Below are positions 26,434 through 39,730 of a stretch of 64,000 nt of DNA, one piece after another. The position numbers were made by a program, and so were the translations under genes. The stretch's first letter is position 1. Each line of letters begins with the position of its first letter. Source of the DNA: Rhizobium sp. PDO1-076 (lineage in GTDB: Bacteria > Pseudomonadota > Alphaproteobacteria > Rhizobiales > Rhizobiaceae). Below the pieces are notes generated by a model. It ran no database searches. It was not told the DNA's origin and worked only from the letters and a program-made list of their open reading frames with translations. The stretch is taken from positions 29,905 to 93,904 of the forward strand of contig NZ_AHZC01000408.1 of the NCBI RefSeq assembly GCF_000247475.1, given 5' to 3'.

Positions 26434-27645
26434 ATGAACCGACACCATCCCAGCCTTCTCGGCGCAATTGTCCTGACCATCGCCACCAGCATGATGCCGG
26501 TGCAGGCCCAGGCAGACGCCGGATTCCAGAAGTGGATCAATGGCTTCTACAGCACGGCCGCAAAAAGCGGCATCACCGAGCGCACCTATCGCCAGGCCTT
26601 TGCCGGCGTGACCGCGCCGGATGAATTTGTCCTGGAAAAGGCGGCCTATCAGCCCGAATTCAAGTCGCAGATCTGGGATTACCTGGATAGTCGCGTCAAT
26701 CCCTATACCGTCAAAGTCGGTCAGGAGATGATCGCCAAACACGGCCGCACGCTCGCGGCCCTGGAAAAGCATTTCGGCGTCGACAAGCATATCATCGTCG
26801 CCATCTGGTCTATGGAGTCGAATTACGGCGCCGCCCTCGAGCGCCCCGACCGCCTGCACAACGTCCCGCGTTCGCTGGCCACCCTCGCCTATGCCGACAA
26901 GAAGCGCGCCAAATATGCCCGAACCCAGCTGATCGCGGCCCTGAAAATGTTGCAGAACGGCGATGTCAGCAACAAGAACCTCATGGGGTCTTGGGCCGGC
27001 GCCATGGGTCACACCCAGTTCATTCCGTCAAGCTATCTGCTCTATGGCGTCGATGCCGATGGCAATGGCGAGAAGGACATCTGGCACTCCATTCCCGATG
27101 CGCTGGCCACCGCGTCCAACCTGCTTGCCAAGAACAACTGGCAAACGGGCAAGACCTGGGGCTATGAGACCGTGGTGCCGAACGGCGGCAGCACCTATGC
27201 CGGCCAGACCAAGACGCTTGCGCAATGGCAGGCTCTGGGCTTTGTCCGGCCCACGGGCAAGGGCTTCAAGAATGGTGCGGAACGCGCCGAGTTGAAGCTT
27301 CTCGGAGGCGCCAACGGCCCTGGCTTCCTGATGACCAAGAACTTCTTCGTCCTCAAGCGCTACAATGCCGCCGACAGCTATGCGCTCGGCGTCGGCCTGC
27401 TGGCCGATGAATTGGCCGGTTATGGCGGTATGAAGCAGAGTTGGCCGCGCCCGCAGGGCACGCTCGACATCAAGGAAAAGTTCGAGTTGCAGACCCGCAT
27501 GCAGGCGCTTGGCTATTACGATGGCAAGATCGACGGCAATTTCGGTTCCGGTTCGAAGGCGGCAATCTCGGCCATCCAGGGGCGCCTCGGCATGTCCGTC
27601 GATGGCCAGCCATCGCGTCCGCTTCTGGACGCCCTGAGAAACTGA
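26434..27645 (+). CDS. Lytic murein transglycosylase (MltB type) with peptidoglycan-binding domain
   Basis: The 403-residue secreted enzyme cleaves the glycan strand of peptidoglycan. A signal peptide covers about 1-27 (AQA-DA). The SLT2/MltB catalytic Glu is E128 in IWSMESNYGA, followed by SWAGAMGHTQFIPSSY and DGNGEKDIWHSIPDALATA. A PG_binding_1 domain closes the protein (about 345-403, LQTRMQALGYYDGKIDGNFGSGS). ATG 26434 is chosen because GGGGA at 26422 is well spaced; an ATG six bases earlier is too close. No lipobox is seen, so it is soluble in the periplasm. Confidence 0.92.
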   Translation: MNRHHPSLLGAIVLTIATSMMPVQAQADAGFQKWINGFYSTAAKSGITERTYRQAFAGVTAPDEFVLEKAAYQPEFKSQIWDYLDSRVNPYTVKVGQEMIAKHGRTLAALEKHFGVDKHIIVAIWSMESNYGAALERPDRLHNVPRSLATLAYADKKRAKYARTQLIAALKMLQNGDVSNKNLMGSWAGAMGHTQFIPSSYLLYGVDADGNGEKDIWHSIPDALATASNLLAKNNWQTGKTWGYETVVPNGGSTYAGQTKTLAQWQALGFVRPTGKGFKNGAERAELKLLGGANGPGFLMTKNFFVLKRYNAADSYALGVGLLADELAGYGGMKQSWPRPQGTLDIKEKFELQTRMQALGYYDGKIDGNFGSGSKAAISAIQGRLGMSVDGQPSRPLLDALRN

Positions 27646-27750
27646 TCCGGGGCGGCCAAGCCGCCACTGACTTGGCCATTGACTTGGAAAGCCGCGCGAT
27701 CCAAATACGGTGATCGCGCGGCTTTTAGTCTGCAAATCAAGGCGAGTGAC

Positions 27751-28962
27751 ATGGCATCGAGACGACAGCGTCTTATCCTCAGCCGTATTGGCGCGCTGGT
27801 CCTGTCGGCAGTGCTGATCGCGACCACCCTGCTTTCCACGCCCGCCGAAGCCCAGCAATATGAGCGTCGGCGCAACCTGTTCGACATGCTTTTCGGCGCC
27901 CGGGAGCCCGAATATATCCCGCCGCGCGAAGTGCAGAAACCGATCCGCGAAGTCCGGCCGCGCAAGAAGACGGCCGGCAGCGTCACCAAGATCAAGACGA
28001 AGAACCCGGCAACCGGTGCGGCCGCAGTCGCACCACCGCCCGACAAGCTTGAAAACGCCAAGACAGTGCTGGTCATCGGCGACTTTGTTGCCGGTGGCTT
28101 GGGCGATGGTCTGAAGACGGCGTTCGAGACCGCGCCCGGCGTCAAAGTCGAGACGCGATCCAATGGCTCGTCCGGCCTGGTGCGCGTCGACTATTATGAC
28201 TGGATCGGCGAACTCCCGGCACTGATCGAGACACTGAAACCAAGTGTGGTCGTGGTTCAGATCGGAGCCAACGACCGTCAGCAGATCATTGCACCAGACG
28301 CCAAGCTGGATTTTCGCACCGACGCCTGGTTCACCGCTTACGAGCAGCGTGTCAATCGTCTGGCAGAAGTGGTGACGCGAACCAAGACGCCGTTGATCTG
28401 GGTCGGCCTACCGGCCTTCAGACCGCAGAACATGACAGCCGATGCGCTGAGACTGAACACGCTCTACCGCGCCTCCGTCGAGCGCCAGAAGGGCGAATTC
28501 ATCGATGTCTGGGACGGCTTCGTCGACCAGGACGGCCGCTTCATCATCACCGGCTCGGATATCAACGGCCAGCCCGTGCGCCTGCGCGGCACCGACGGCA
28601 TCGGCTTCACGGCACCCGGCAAGCGCAAGCTCGCCTTCTATGTGGAGAAGTCTGTGCGGCGCCATCTCGGCGACATGACCAGCCCGGACCTTGTCCGGCT
28701 CGACGCCAGCAACCTGCCGGAACTGGTCAACATGCCGCCATCCGAGATGAAAAGTATCGTCTCGACGCCGCCGATGGACCTCTTCGATCCCGAGCTGGAC
28801 GGCGCCACCGAACTGCTCGGTGGCCAACCGATGCCCGCCTCGACCTTGATCACAGCCCGCGAGCAGCTGGTGCAGAACGGCCGGTTGCCGGACCCACCGG
28901 CCGGACGCGTCGATGACGTGCGCTTGCCCATAGCGGCCGCTGCCCCGACTATCACCCGCTGA
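27751..28962 (+). CDS. DUF459 SGNH-hydrolase-like secreted protein
   Basis: The 403-residue protein has a signal or anchor helix (GALVLSAVLIATTLLSTPAEA) and a basic, Pro-rich linker. A DUF459/SGNH-like domain follows: TVLVIGDFVAGGLGDGL (block I, with D in place of the usual GDS), VVVVQIGANDRQ and TPLIWVGLPAFRP. The C-terminal tail is rich in Pro and Met. DUF459 proteins of rhizobia are often near transglycosylases, as here, which suggests cell-wall or polysaccharide acyl-ester work. The catalytic Ser of block I is replaced in the GDF motif, so activity is uncertain. Confidence 0.82.
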   Translation: MASRRQRLILSRIGALVLSAVLIATTLLSTPAEAQQYERRRNLFDMLFGAREPEYIPPREVQKPIREVRPRKKTAGSVTKIKTKNPATGAAAVAPPPDKLENAKTVLVIGDFVAGGLGDGLKTAFETAPGVKVETRSNGSSGLVRVDYYDWIGELPALIETLKPSVVVVQIGANDRQQIIAPDAKLDFRTDAWFTAYEQRVNRLAEVVTRTKTPLIWVGLPAFRPQNMTADALRLNTLYRASVERQKGEFIDVWDGFVDQDGRFIITGSDINGQPVRLRGTDGIGFTAPGKRKLAFYVEKSVRRHLGDMTSPDLVRLDASNLPELVNMPPSEMKSIVSTPPMDLFDPELDGATELLGGQPMPASTLITAREQLVQNGRLPDPPAGRVDDVRLPIAAAAPTITR

Positions 28963-28991
28963 CGCGGATCAGCCGGACAATCCGGGCAAAC

Positions 28992-29020
28992 AAAAAAGGG
29001 CCGCCCGAAGGCGACCCTTT
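28992..29020 (-). terminator. Terminator of the minus-strand gltD gene
   Basis: On the minus strand AAAGGGTCGCC pairs with GGCGGCCCTTT (one G-U) and is followed by six T. In the plus direction the same stem carries a mismatch and has a weaker tail. Confidence 0.8.
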
Positions 29021-29040
29021 CGTACAAGTATCCTGACCCC

Positions 29041-30495
29041 TTACCTTGGCAGAACGCTTGATCCCATCAGAGCCTCGTCGATGGCGCGGGCCGCCTGGCG
29101 GCCTTCACGGATCGCCCAGACGACCAGTGATTGGCCACGGCGCACGTCGCCGGCTGCCCAGAGCTTATCAACGGACGTCTTGTAGTCCTTGTCGTCGGCC
29201 ACGACATTGGTCGAGCCGCGACGGTCTGTGTTGAGCGTCAACTGGCCATTCATTTCCTTCAGCACGCTGTCGGTGAACGGACCAGAGAAGCCGATGGCGA
29301 TGAAGCCAAGATCGGCCTTGATGATGAACTCTGTGCCCGGGATCGGCTTGCGCTTGTCGTCGACCTGGCAGCACTTCACGCCGGTTAGTATGCCGTCTTC
29401 GCCGACAAATTCGAGCGTCGCCACCTGGAACTCGCGGTTTGCACCTTCGGCCTGGCTGGACGAGGTACGCATCTTGGTCGCCCAGAATGGCCAGATCGCC
29501 AGCTTGTCTTCTGTCTGCGGCGGACGCGGGCGGATGTCGAGCTGGGTCACCTTCACGGCACCCTGGCGGAAGGCTGTGCCGACGCAGTCGGACGCCGTAT
29601 CACCACCGCCGACGACCACGACATGCTTGCCGCCGGCCAGGATCGGATCGGACGGCCAGCCGTTGCTGTCGATATTTTCGCGGCCGACGCGGCGGTTCTG
29701 CTGCACAAGATACGGCATGGCATCATGTACGCCATGCAGCTCGACGCCGGGAATGCCGGCCTCGCGCGGCGTTTCCGAGCCACCGCAGTAGAGCACTGCA
29801 TCGTAGTCGGCACGCAGTGACTCGACCGTGACATCGACGCCGACATTGACGCCGTAATGGAAGGTGACATTTTCACCCTTCATCTGCTCGACGCGGCGAT
29901 CGATGAAGTTCTTCTCCATCTTGAAATCCGGAATGCCGTAGCGCAACAGGCCACCGGCCTTAGTCTCGCGCTCAAACACATGCACTTCATGGCCGGCGCG
30001 GCCAAGCTGCTGGGCAGCCGCCAAACCAGAGGGACCCGATCCGATGATCGCGACCTTCTTGCCCGTATGGATGGTTGCCGGCTGCGGCACGATGAAGCCC
30101 AGCTCATAGGCCTTGTCGGCGATCGCCTGCTCGACCGTCTTGATCGCCACCGGCGCATCTTCGAGGTTCAGCGTGCAGGCTTCCTCGCATGGCGCCGGAC
30201 AGACGCGGCCGGTGAATTCCGGGAAGTTGTTGGTGGAATGGAGGTTGCGGATCGCCTCTTCCCACTTGTTGTTATAGACGAGGTCGTTCCAGTCCGGGAT
30301 CTGGTTGTGCACAGGGCAGCCGGTCGGACCATGGCAATAGGGAATGCCGCAATCCATGCAGCGCGCCGCCTGCTTGGTGACTTCAGGATCCGACATGGGG
30401 ATCGTGAATTCGCGGAAATGGCGAATGCGGTCGGAGGCCGGCTGATACTTCGCCACCTGCCGGTCGATTTCCATGAAACCTGTAACCTTGCCCAT
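29041..30495 (-). CDS. gltD: Glutamate synthase (NADPH) small subunit
   Basis: The 484-residue subunit oxidises NADPH and passes electrons to the large subunit for glutamate synthesis from glutamine and 2-oxoglutarate. Iron-sulfur cysteines are in ARCMDCGIPYCHGPTGCPVHNQ and CPAPCEEACTL. The FAD motif is VAIIGSGPSGLAAAQQLGRAG, and the NADPH motif is HVVVVGGGDTASDCVGTA. AGAGGAA lies upstream of the ATG. It is downstream of gltB on the same strand, but a 130-bp RIME-like repeat sits between them, which may lower or tune readthrough. Confidence 0.95.
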   Translation of the reverse strand: MGKVTGFMEIDRQVAKYQPASDRIRHFREFTIPMSDPEVTKQAARCMDCGIPYCHGPTGCPVHNQIPDWNDLVYNNKWEEAIRNLHSTNNFPEFTGRVCPAPCEEACTLNLEDAPVAIKTVEQAIADKAYELGFIVPQPATIHTGKKVAIIGSGPSGLAAAQQLGRAGHEVHVFERETKAGGLLRYGIPDFKMEKNFIDRRVEQMKGENVTFHYGVNVGVDVTVESLRADYDAVLYCGGSETPREAGIPGVELHGVHDAMPYLVQQNRRVGRENIDSNGWPSDPILAGGKHVVVVGGGDTASDCVGTAFRQGAVKVTQLDIRPRPPQTEDKLAIWPFWATKMRTSSSQAEGANREFQVATLEFVGEDGILTGVKCCQVDDKRKPIPGTEFIIKADLGFIAIGFSGPFTDSVLKEMNGQLTLNTDRRGSTNVVADDKDYKTSVDKLWAAGDVRRGQSLVVWAIREGRQAARAIDEALMGSSVLPR

Positions 30496-30532
30496 GTCTA
30501 ATTCCTCTAATCCACTCGTATTTGTCGAAAGT

Positions 30533-30662
30533 GCCCCTCATCCGCCTACCGGCACCTTCTCCCCGCGAGCGGGGAGCAGGACCTTGCCGCGCCGCTGGCG
30601 GCCCCCCTCGCCCCGTTTACGGGGAGAGGGTCGCAAAGCGAAGCGGAGGCGGGGTGAGGGGC
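30533..30662. repeat. RIME-like rhizobial intergenic palindromic repeat between gltB and gltD
   Basis: About 130 bp with inverted ends (GCCCCTCATCCGCC and its near complement) contain two internal hairpins: CTCCCCGCGAGCGGGGAG at 30559-30576 and CCCTCGCCCCG with its partner around 30604-30630. This is the character of the Rhizobium-specific intergenic mosaic elements (RIME), which are non-coding and multicopy. Family membership is from memory of the sequence style and needs comparison with other copies. Confidence 0.7.
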
Positions 30663-30671
30663 GGACCAAAA

Positions 30672-35396
<4,725 letters not shown>

Positions 35397-35810
35397 TGCC
35401 TTCCCTCCAAATAGGCCCGATCCACTCGGGCTCGCATGCCTGGAACCATCGACCGGATGCATCCCCTGTGGCAATCCGCGACCCTAGCGGGACCGCATCA
35501 CCGGGCGATGACACCCAAATCCTTCACCTCAGAAACCAGAATTAGGTCAACTAGTCTGACCTAATTTCGAGATTTCTATGACAGAAAGTAAACGCTCACG
35601 CAAGATCACGCCAGGAAAATTAACCGGGCTTCCGACGCTAAGTTGCCACCAATGCGCCGGATGCGCAATTTTCTTTCCCTCATGAATAGGTCAGTGATGC
35701 ACTTCTTGCGGACTGCAAGAAAGCGACACGTTCCGCCGCGGACCGGATTGATAGCGAGACGGAAATGCCTAAGCTCGCGAGCACTCCTTCCAACCCCCGG
35801 GAAACTCATC
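35397..35810. other. Intergenic region between gltB and threonine aldolase
   Basis: This 414-bp stretch between divergent genes has no convincing gene. An open frame continuous with the aldolase runs from 35643 but has no ribosome-binding site and no recognisable sequence. Its only clear structure is the perfect inverted repeat at 35541-35565. Confidence 0.5.
35541..35565. promoter_or_regulatory. Perfect 9-bp inverted repeat, probable regulator site
   Basis: ATTAGGTCA and TGACCTAAT are exact inverted copies separated by seven bases. The site lies about 145 bp upstream of gltB and 246 bp upstream of the aldolase gene, with no T run, so it is a protein-binding dyad rather than a terminator. 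The regulator is unknown. Confidence 0.55.
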
Positions 35811-36857
35811 ATGTTCTTCGCTTCCGACAACTGGTCCGGCGCCCACCCCAAGATCGCGGAAAGCCTCACCAAGCAGGCCGCCGGCTTTGCCAGTGCCTAT
35901 GGCTCGAGCGACCTCGACAAGCGGATCGAGGCACAGTTCAACGATATCTTCGAGCGCGAGGTCGCCGTCTTTTTCGTCGCGACGGGTACGGCAGCCAATT
36001 CGCTGGCGCTCGCCAGCGTCGCAAAGGCCGGCGGCGTCACCTTCTGTCACTCCGATGCGCACGTGAATGCCGACGAAGGTGGCGCTCCGGAATTCCTGAC
36101 GGGCGCCTGCCGGCTGTTCCCGGTTGAAGGCGACAACGGCAAGATGGACCGCGATGCGCTCCACACTGCCGTCTCCCGCTTTGACGTGCCCTCCGTGCAC
36201 CAGGGCCGACCGATGGCGATCACCGTCACCCAGGCAACCGAGGCCGGCACAGTCTACACGCTCGACGAACTGGATGCGATCGCAGCAATCGCCAGAACCA
36301 AGAAACTGCCCCTGCATATGGATGGCGCCCGATTCGCCAATGCACTCGTTGCACTTGACGTGACCCCGGCTGAGATGACCTGGAAGCGCGGCGTCGACAT
36401 CCTCTCCTTCGGCGGCACGAAGAACGGCTGCTGGTGCGCGGAAGCGATCGTCTTCATGAAGCCGGAAATGGCCGAGGAAATGCCCTATATCCGCAAGCGC
36501 TCGGCCCAACTCTTCTCTAAGACCCGCTTCATCTCGGCCCAGTTGGAAGCCTATCTCGAAGGCGATCTGTGGCTCGACCTTGCCCGTCATTCGAACGCCA
36601 TGGCCGACCGGCTGCGCGCTGGCCTGACCGCCAAGAACACAGCAAGGCTTGCTTGGGCGACCCAGGCGAACGAAGTCTTTGCCGTCATCGACAAGTCTTC
36701 TGCCGATCGCGCCCAGTCGAAGGGAGCAAAGTTCTATGACTGGCTGGCACCCCGCGACATGCCACACATGATCCGTGAAAACGAACGCCTCGTGCGTCTT
36801 GTAACCAGCTTCTCGACCACGCAGGAAGAAGTCGATCAATTCATAGAAGTCGTCTGA
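35811..36857 (+). CDS. ltaE: Low-specificity L-threonine aldolase
   Basis: The 348-residue PLP enzyme cleaves threonine/allo-threonine to glycine and acetaldehyde. The N-terminal MFFASDNWSGAHPKIAESL, the HMDGARFANALVAL aspartate block and the PLP lysine K204 in SFGGTKNGCW are typical of the rhizobial enzyme. ATG 35811 matches the family N-terminus; the in-frame extension to 35643 does not. It is divergent from gltB and upstream of the bufferin-type operon, without an obvious link to either. Confidence 0.92.
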   Translation: MFFASDNWSGAHPKIAESLTKQAAGFASAYGSSDLDKRIEAQFNDIFEREVAVFFVATGTAANSLALASVAKAGGVTFCHSDAHVNADEGGAPEFLTGACRLFPVEGDNGKMDRDALHTAVSRFDVPSVHQGRPMAITVTQATEAGTVYTLDELDAIAAIARTKKLPLHMDGARFANALVALDVTPAEMTWKRGVDILSFGGTKNGCWCAEAIVFMKPEMAEEMPYIRKRSAQLFSKTRFISAQLEAYLEGDLWLDLARHSNAMADRLRAGLTAKNTARLAWATQANEVFAVIDKSSADRAQSKGAKFYDWLAPRDMPHMIRENERLVRLVTSFSTTQEEVDQFIEVV

Positions 36858-36946
36858 AATTTCGTTTTCTTACAAACAAAACGCTCGCGAAAACTACAAT
36901 AATCATTGATTTCCAATGTACAGCGAGCCTCGCCATGATGCCTCCA

Positions 36947-36965
36947 CCAGCCCAGATCGGGCTGG
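36947..36965 (+). other. Short hairpin before the bufferin-type operon
   Basis: CCAGCCC and GGGCTGG form a 7-bp stem with a five-base loop, 38 bp before the DUF2282 gene start. The tail CTTTGAGG is poor in T. It may be a weak terminator of ltaE or a leader structure. Confidence 0.4.
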
Positions 36966-37002
36966 CTTTGAGGAACAGCTTCAGACTCCAAGGAGAAGCA
37001 TC

Positions 37003-37305
37003 ATGAGCAATTTCACCATCAATTCCGCAGCACTCGCCGCAGCCGTCACCATGGCAGTCACCGGCGTCACCTTGCTTTCAGGCCCCGCCATGGCCCAGGA
37101 AAAAGAACGATGCTTCGGCATTTCCATGGCCGGCAAGAACGACTGCGCCGCCGGCCCCGGCACAACCTGCGCCGGCACGTCCAAGGTCGACTATCAGGGC
37201 AACGCCTGGAAATACGTCGCCAAGGGTAGCTGCATGACCATGAGCGCTCCGGACGGTCGCGTGGGGGCACTGGAAGCCCTGGACCGCGACATCCCCAAGG
37301 CCTGA
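37003..37305 (+). CDS. bufA: Bufferin-type metallophore precursor (DUF2282, BufA1-like)
   Basis: The 100-residue protein has a Sec signal (cleavage near PAMA-QE, residue 31). The mature part carries exactly four cysteines, C37, C48, C56 and C77, in the DUF2282 pattern [24 protein letters not shown] and [12 protein letters not shown]2282 proteins next to DUF692 enzymes have recently been shown to be ribosomal peptides with modified cysteines that bind copper (bufferins). AAGGAG seven bases upstream gives strong translation. The next genes encode the modifying enzyme and partner. Metal choice and modification here are inference from family and context. Confidence 0.85.
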   Translation: MSNFTINSAALAAAVTMAVTGVTLLSGPAMAQEKERCFGISMAGKNDCAAGPGTTCAGTSKVDYQGNAWKYVAKGSCMTMSAPDGRVGALEALDRDIPKA

Positions 37306-37319
37306 TCCGCCTGATGGCC

Positions 37320-37353
37320 TGATGGCATCCCCCGCTGACGGGTGATGCCATCA
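37320..37353 (+). other. Strong hairpin between precursor and maturase genes
   Basis: A 10-bp outer stem (TGATGGCATC / GATGCCATCA) and a 4-bp inner stem (CCCG / CGGG) are interrupted by one C-T mismatch and closed by a CTGA loop. No T run follows, so it is more likely an RNA-stability or processing element that favours the precursor over the enzymes. Confidence 0.6.
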
Positions 37354-37398
37354 CCCCCATCGGCCTGGGCAGCATCCCTTGCGTGAAGGAGACCCGTC

Positions 37399-38307
37399 AT
37401 GCCGAACGCAGCAGCCGTTGCACACCACACCATATCCGCAACCATTCCCACCTTGCCTGCTCGCGCCGGTGCCGGTTTCAAGGAACAGCATGCCGATGCC
37501 ATTCTGTCCGATGCCTATCGCATCGGCTTTCTGGAGGTGCATGCGGAAAACTATATGGGTGACGGCGGCCATCCGCACCGCATCCTGACGCGCATGCGCG
37601 AAGACTTTCCGCTCTCCGTCCATGGCGTCGGCCTGTCGATCGGCAGTCCTGCGGGCCTTGATCTACAACATCTCGCCCGCCTCAAGGCTGTCGTCGATCG
37701 CTACGAGCCGGCCATGGTCTCGGAGCATCTTGCCTGGTCAACCCATGACAACCAGTTCTTCAACGACCTGCTGCCGGTTCCCTATGACGCGGAAACCCTT
37801 GCCAGGGTCTGCGAGCATATCGACCAGGTGCAGGACAGGCTAGGCCGCCGCATTCTTCTCGAAAACCCCTCGACCTATGTCGCATTCGAAGCGACCACCA
37901 TGGGCGAAACGGATTTCATCCGCGCGATTGCCAACCGTACCGGCTGCGGTCTGCTGCTCGACATCAACAACGTCTATGTCTCGGCGACCAACCACGGCTA
38001 CGCGGCCTTGGACTATCTGGCCGATTTCCCCACCAAACTGGTCGAGGAAATCCACCTTGCCGGTCATGCCGAAGACCAGGACGACACAGGTCAGCCTTTG
38101 CTGATCGACAGCCATGACCGGCCGGTCGACAGCATTGTTTGGGATCTGTACGACCATGTCCTGGCGGCGACAGGCCCCTGCCCCACGCTGATCGAGTGGG
38201 ACAATGACGTACCGGACTGGCCGATCCTGAAGCGCGAGGCGGAGCTGGCCGACGCCATTCTCGCCCGCCACGACCAGACCGCCGGAGGCCTGCGCCATGG
38301 CGGCTGA
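37399..38307 (+). CDS. bufB: DUF692 multinuclear non-heme iron oxidase (MNIO), peptide-modifying BufB-like
   Basis: The 302-residue TIM-barrel protein belongs to the DUF692/MNIO family, di- or tri-iron enzymes that modify cysteines of ribosomal peptides. Likely metal ligands are E46/H48 in FLEVHAEN, H75 in SVHGVGLS, H110 in SEHLAWS, E155 in LLENPSTY, D188/N191 in [12 protein letters not shown]219/H223 in [10 protein letters not shown]239 and a Glu in LIEWDND. GAAGGAGA fixes the start. It should act in the cytoplasm on the DUF2282 precursor before export, and it overlaps the partner gene by 11 bp. Confidence 0.9.
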   Translation: MPNAAAVAHHTISATIPTLPARAGAGFKEQHADAILSDAYRIGFLEVHAENYMGDGGHPHRILTRMREDFPLSVHGVGLSIGSPAGLDLQHLARLKAVVDRYEPAMVSEHLAWSTHDNQFFNDLLPVPYDAETLARVCEHIDQVQDRLGRRILLENPSTYVAFEATTMGETDFIRAIANRTGCGLLLDINNVYVSATNHGYAALDYLADFPTKLVEEIHLAGHAEDQDDTGQPLLIDSHDRPVDSIVWDLYDHVLAATGPCPTLIEWDNDVPDWPILKREAELADAILARHDQTAGGLRHGG

Positions 38308-39088
38308 ACCGGTCGCAAGCGGCGCCTTCGCCGCAGCCCTGCTCGATCCTGCACTGTCGGTACCCGATGGCCTGACCAAGCGAGCCGGCGACACAAACGC
38401 CCGACGCTTTGCGGTCTATCGCAACAATGTCATGGTTTCACTAACCGATGCGCTGGCATCGATTTTCCTGACGGTGCAGAACCTTGTCGGCGAGGAATTC
38501 TTTCGCGCCATGGCACGCCTCTATATTCGTGCCCACCCGCCACGCTCGCCGCTGATCTTCACCTATGGCGGTGATTTCGCCGCTTTCATTAGCGCATTTC
38601 CACCAGCCCGCGACCTGCCCTTTCTCGCCGATACCGCCAGACTGGAACGCCTCTGGCTCGACAGTTTTCACAGCACCGACAGCCGATCTCTCGATCCGGC
38701 CGCATTGGCTGCCATTCCTCCGGACGACCTAGGCCAACTGCGCTTCAACGCGCACCCCGCGACCCGGATACTGCGCTGCGGGCACGCGGCAGCAACCATC
38801 GTCAACCGCGATCGCGCCGGAGAACCGCTCACCGACGTCAACCCGATGCAGGCGGAAGATGCCCTGGTGACGCGGCCGGCCTTCGATGTGAAGGTCCAGC
38901 TTCTGCCACCGGGCGGCTATGCATTTCTGAAGGCGCTGCTTGAGCAGCAGACTCTTGCCGAAGCCTGCGAAGCCGCATTCGCCGAGACGGCCAAGTCTGA
39001 TCTCGCCGCCCTCCTCGGCATAGCCCTGTCCAGCGGCGCCTTCAGCGGCCTGGACTACGTCTGCGCAAACAACGGAGCCGAACCATGA
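38297..39088 (+). CDS. bufC: DUF2063 (BufC/HvfC-like) partner of the MNIO enzyme
   Basis: The 263-residue protein carries the DUF2063 helical N-terminal domain ([50 protein letters not shown]) and a C-terminal domain resembling peptide-recognition folds ([24 protein letters not shown]). DUF2063 proteins accompany DUF692 enzymes and are thought to deliver the precursor peptide. It is sometimes labelled DNA-binding in databases, but no HTH is evident to me. It overlaps bufB by 11 bp and doxX by 4 bp, a tight translational unit. Confidence 0.87.
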   Translation: MAAEPVASGAFAAALLDPALSVPDGLTKRAGDTNARRFAVYRNNVMVSLTDALASIFLTVQNLVGEEFFRAMARLYIRAHPPRSPLIFTYGGDFAAFISAFPPARDLPFLADTARLERLWLDSFHSTDSRSLDPAALAAIPPDDLGQLRFNAHPATRILRCGHAAATIVNRDRAGEPLTDVNPMQAEDALVTRPAFDVKVQLLPPGGYAFLKALLEQQTLAEACEAAFAETAKSDLAALLGIALSSGAFSGLDYVCANNGAEP

Positions 39089-39648
39089 CCCTGCTGCCGA
39101 CCTTGTTCATCGACAGATACCAAGCACTTGTTTGCCGACTGGAGGCCATGCTTTCTCCCTGGCTGCTTGGTCTGGCAGCCAGGCTCGTCTTTCTGGCCGT
39201 GCTCCTGCCCTATTACATGAAATCGGCATTGACCAAGTTCGATGGCTTTTTCCAGATCAGCGACAACGCCTACTACCAGATTGCTCTATCGGCCGTGGAA
39301 GCAGCCGGTGGCGATGTGTCGGCGGTCTCCTTCCTGCCCTGGGGAGCAATGGTCTTTTTTGGCAGTTATGGCGAACTGATCCTGCCGGTCCTGATCGTCA
39401 TCGGCCTATTTACCCGCCTTGCCGCACTCGGCATGATCGCCTTCATCGGCGTGCAGACGCTCACCGACATCTATGTGCACAACGTCGATGCAACGACCAT
39501 CGGCGCCCTGTTTGATCGCTTCCCGGACAGCGTCATCGCCGACCAGCGCCTGCTCTGGCTTTATCCGCTGATCTATCTGGCCATCAAAGGGGCTGGGCTG
39601 GTTTCGCTCGACACGCTTCTCAGCAAGCGCTGGGCCACGCGCCACTGA
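39085..39648 (+). CDS. DoxX family membrane protein of the bufferin-type operon
   Basis: The 187-residue protein has four predicted membrane helices (around LAARLVFLAVLLPYYM, the region after SFLPWGAMVFFG, LPVLIVIGLFTRLAALGMIAF and LLWLYPLIYLAIKGAGL) and matches the DoxX family. DoxX-like genes commonly close bufferin and HvfABC-X operons; a role in redox or metal handling at the membrane is suspected but not shown. Overlap with bufC (ATGA) and the terminator just after it define the operon end. Confidence 0.85.
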   Translation: MTLLPTLFIDRYQALVCRLEAMLSPWLLGLAARLVFLAVLLPYYMKSALTKFDGFFQISDNAYYQIALSAVEAAGGDVSAVSFLPWGAMVFFGSYGELILPVLIVIGLFTRLAALGMIAFIGVQTLTDIYVHNVDATTIGALFDRFPDSVIADQRLLWLYPLIYLAIKGAGLVSLDTLLSKRWATRH

Positions 39649-39660
39649 TTGCCAGTCGAC

Positions 39661-39700
39661 AAAAAAGCGACGGACCGAAGTCCGTCGCCTTTCTCTTTTC
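39661..39700. terminator. Bidirectional terminator between doxX and hsp20
   Basis: Stem GCGACGGA / TCCGTCGC with a six-base loop, six A before and a T-rich tract after. It can serve both the plus-strand operon and the convergent heat-shock gene. Confidence 0.8.
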
Positions 39701-39730
39701 ATCGCGGGGAAACAGCCCCGGCTCTCACAG

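Noticed and set aside
35643..35810. 56-residue N-terminal extension of threonine aldolase
   Set aside because: Family members start at MFFASDNW; the extension has no conserved pattern and no ribosome-binding site.
37003..37305. DUF2282 protein as a plain hypothetical membrane protein
   Set aside because: The hydrophobic part is a cleavable signal peptide, and the cysteine spacing plus DUF692/DUF2063 neighbours fit a modified secreted peptide better.
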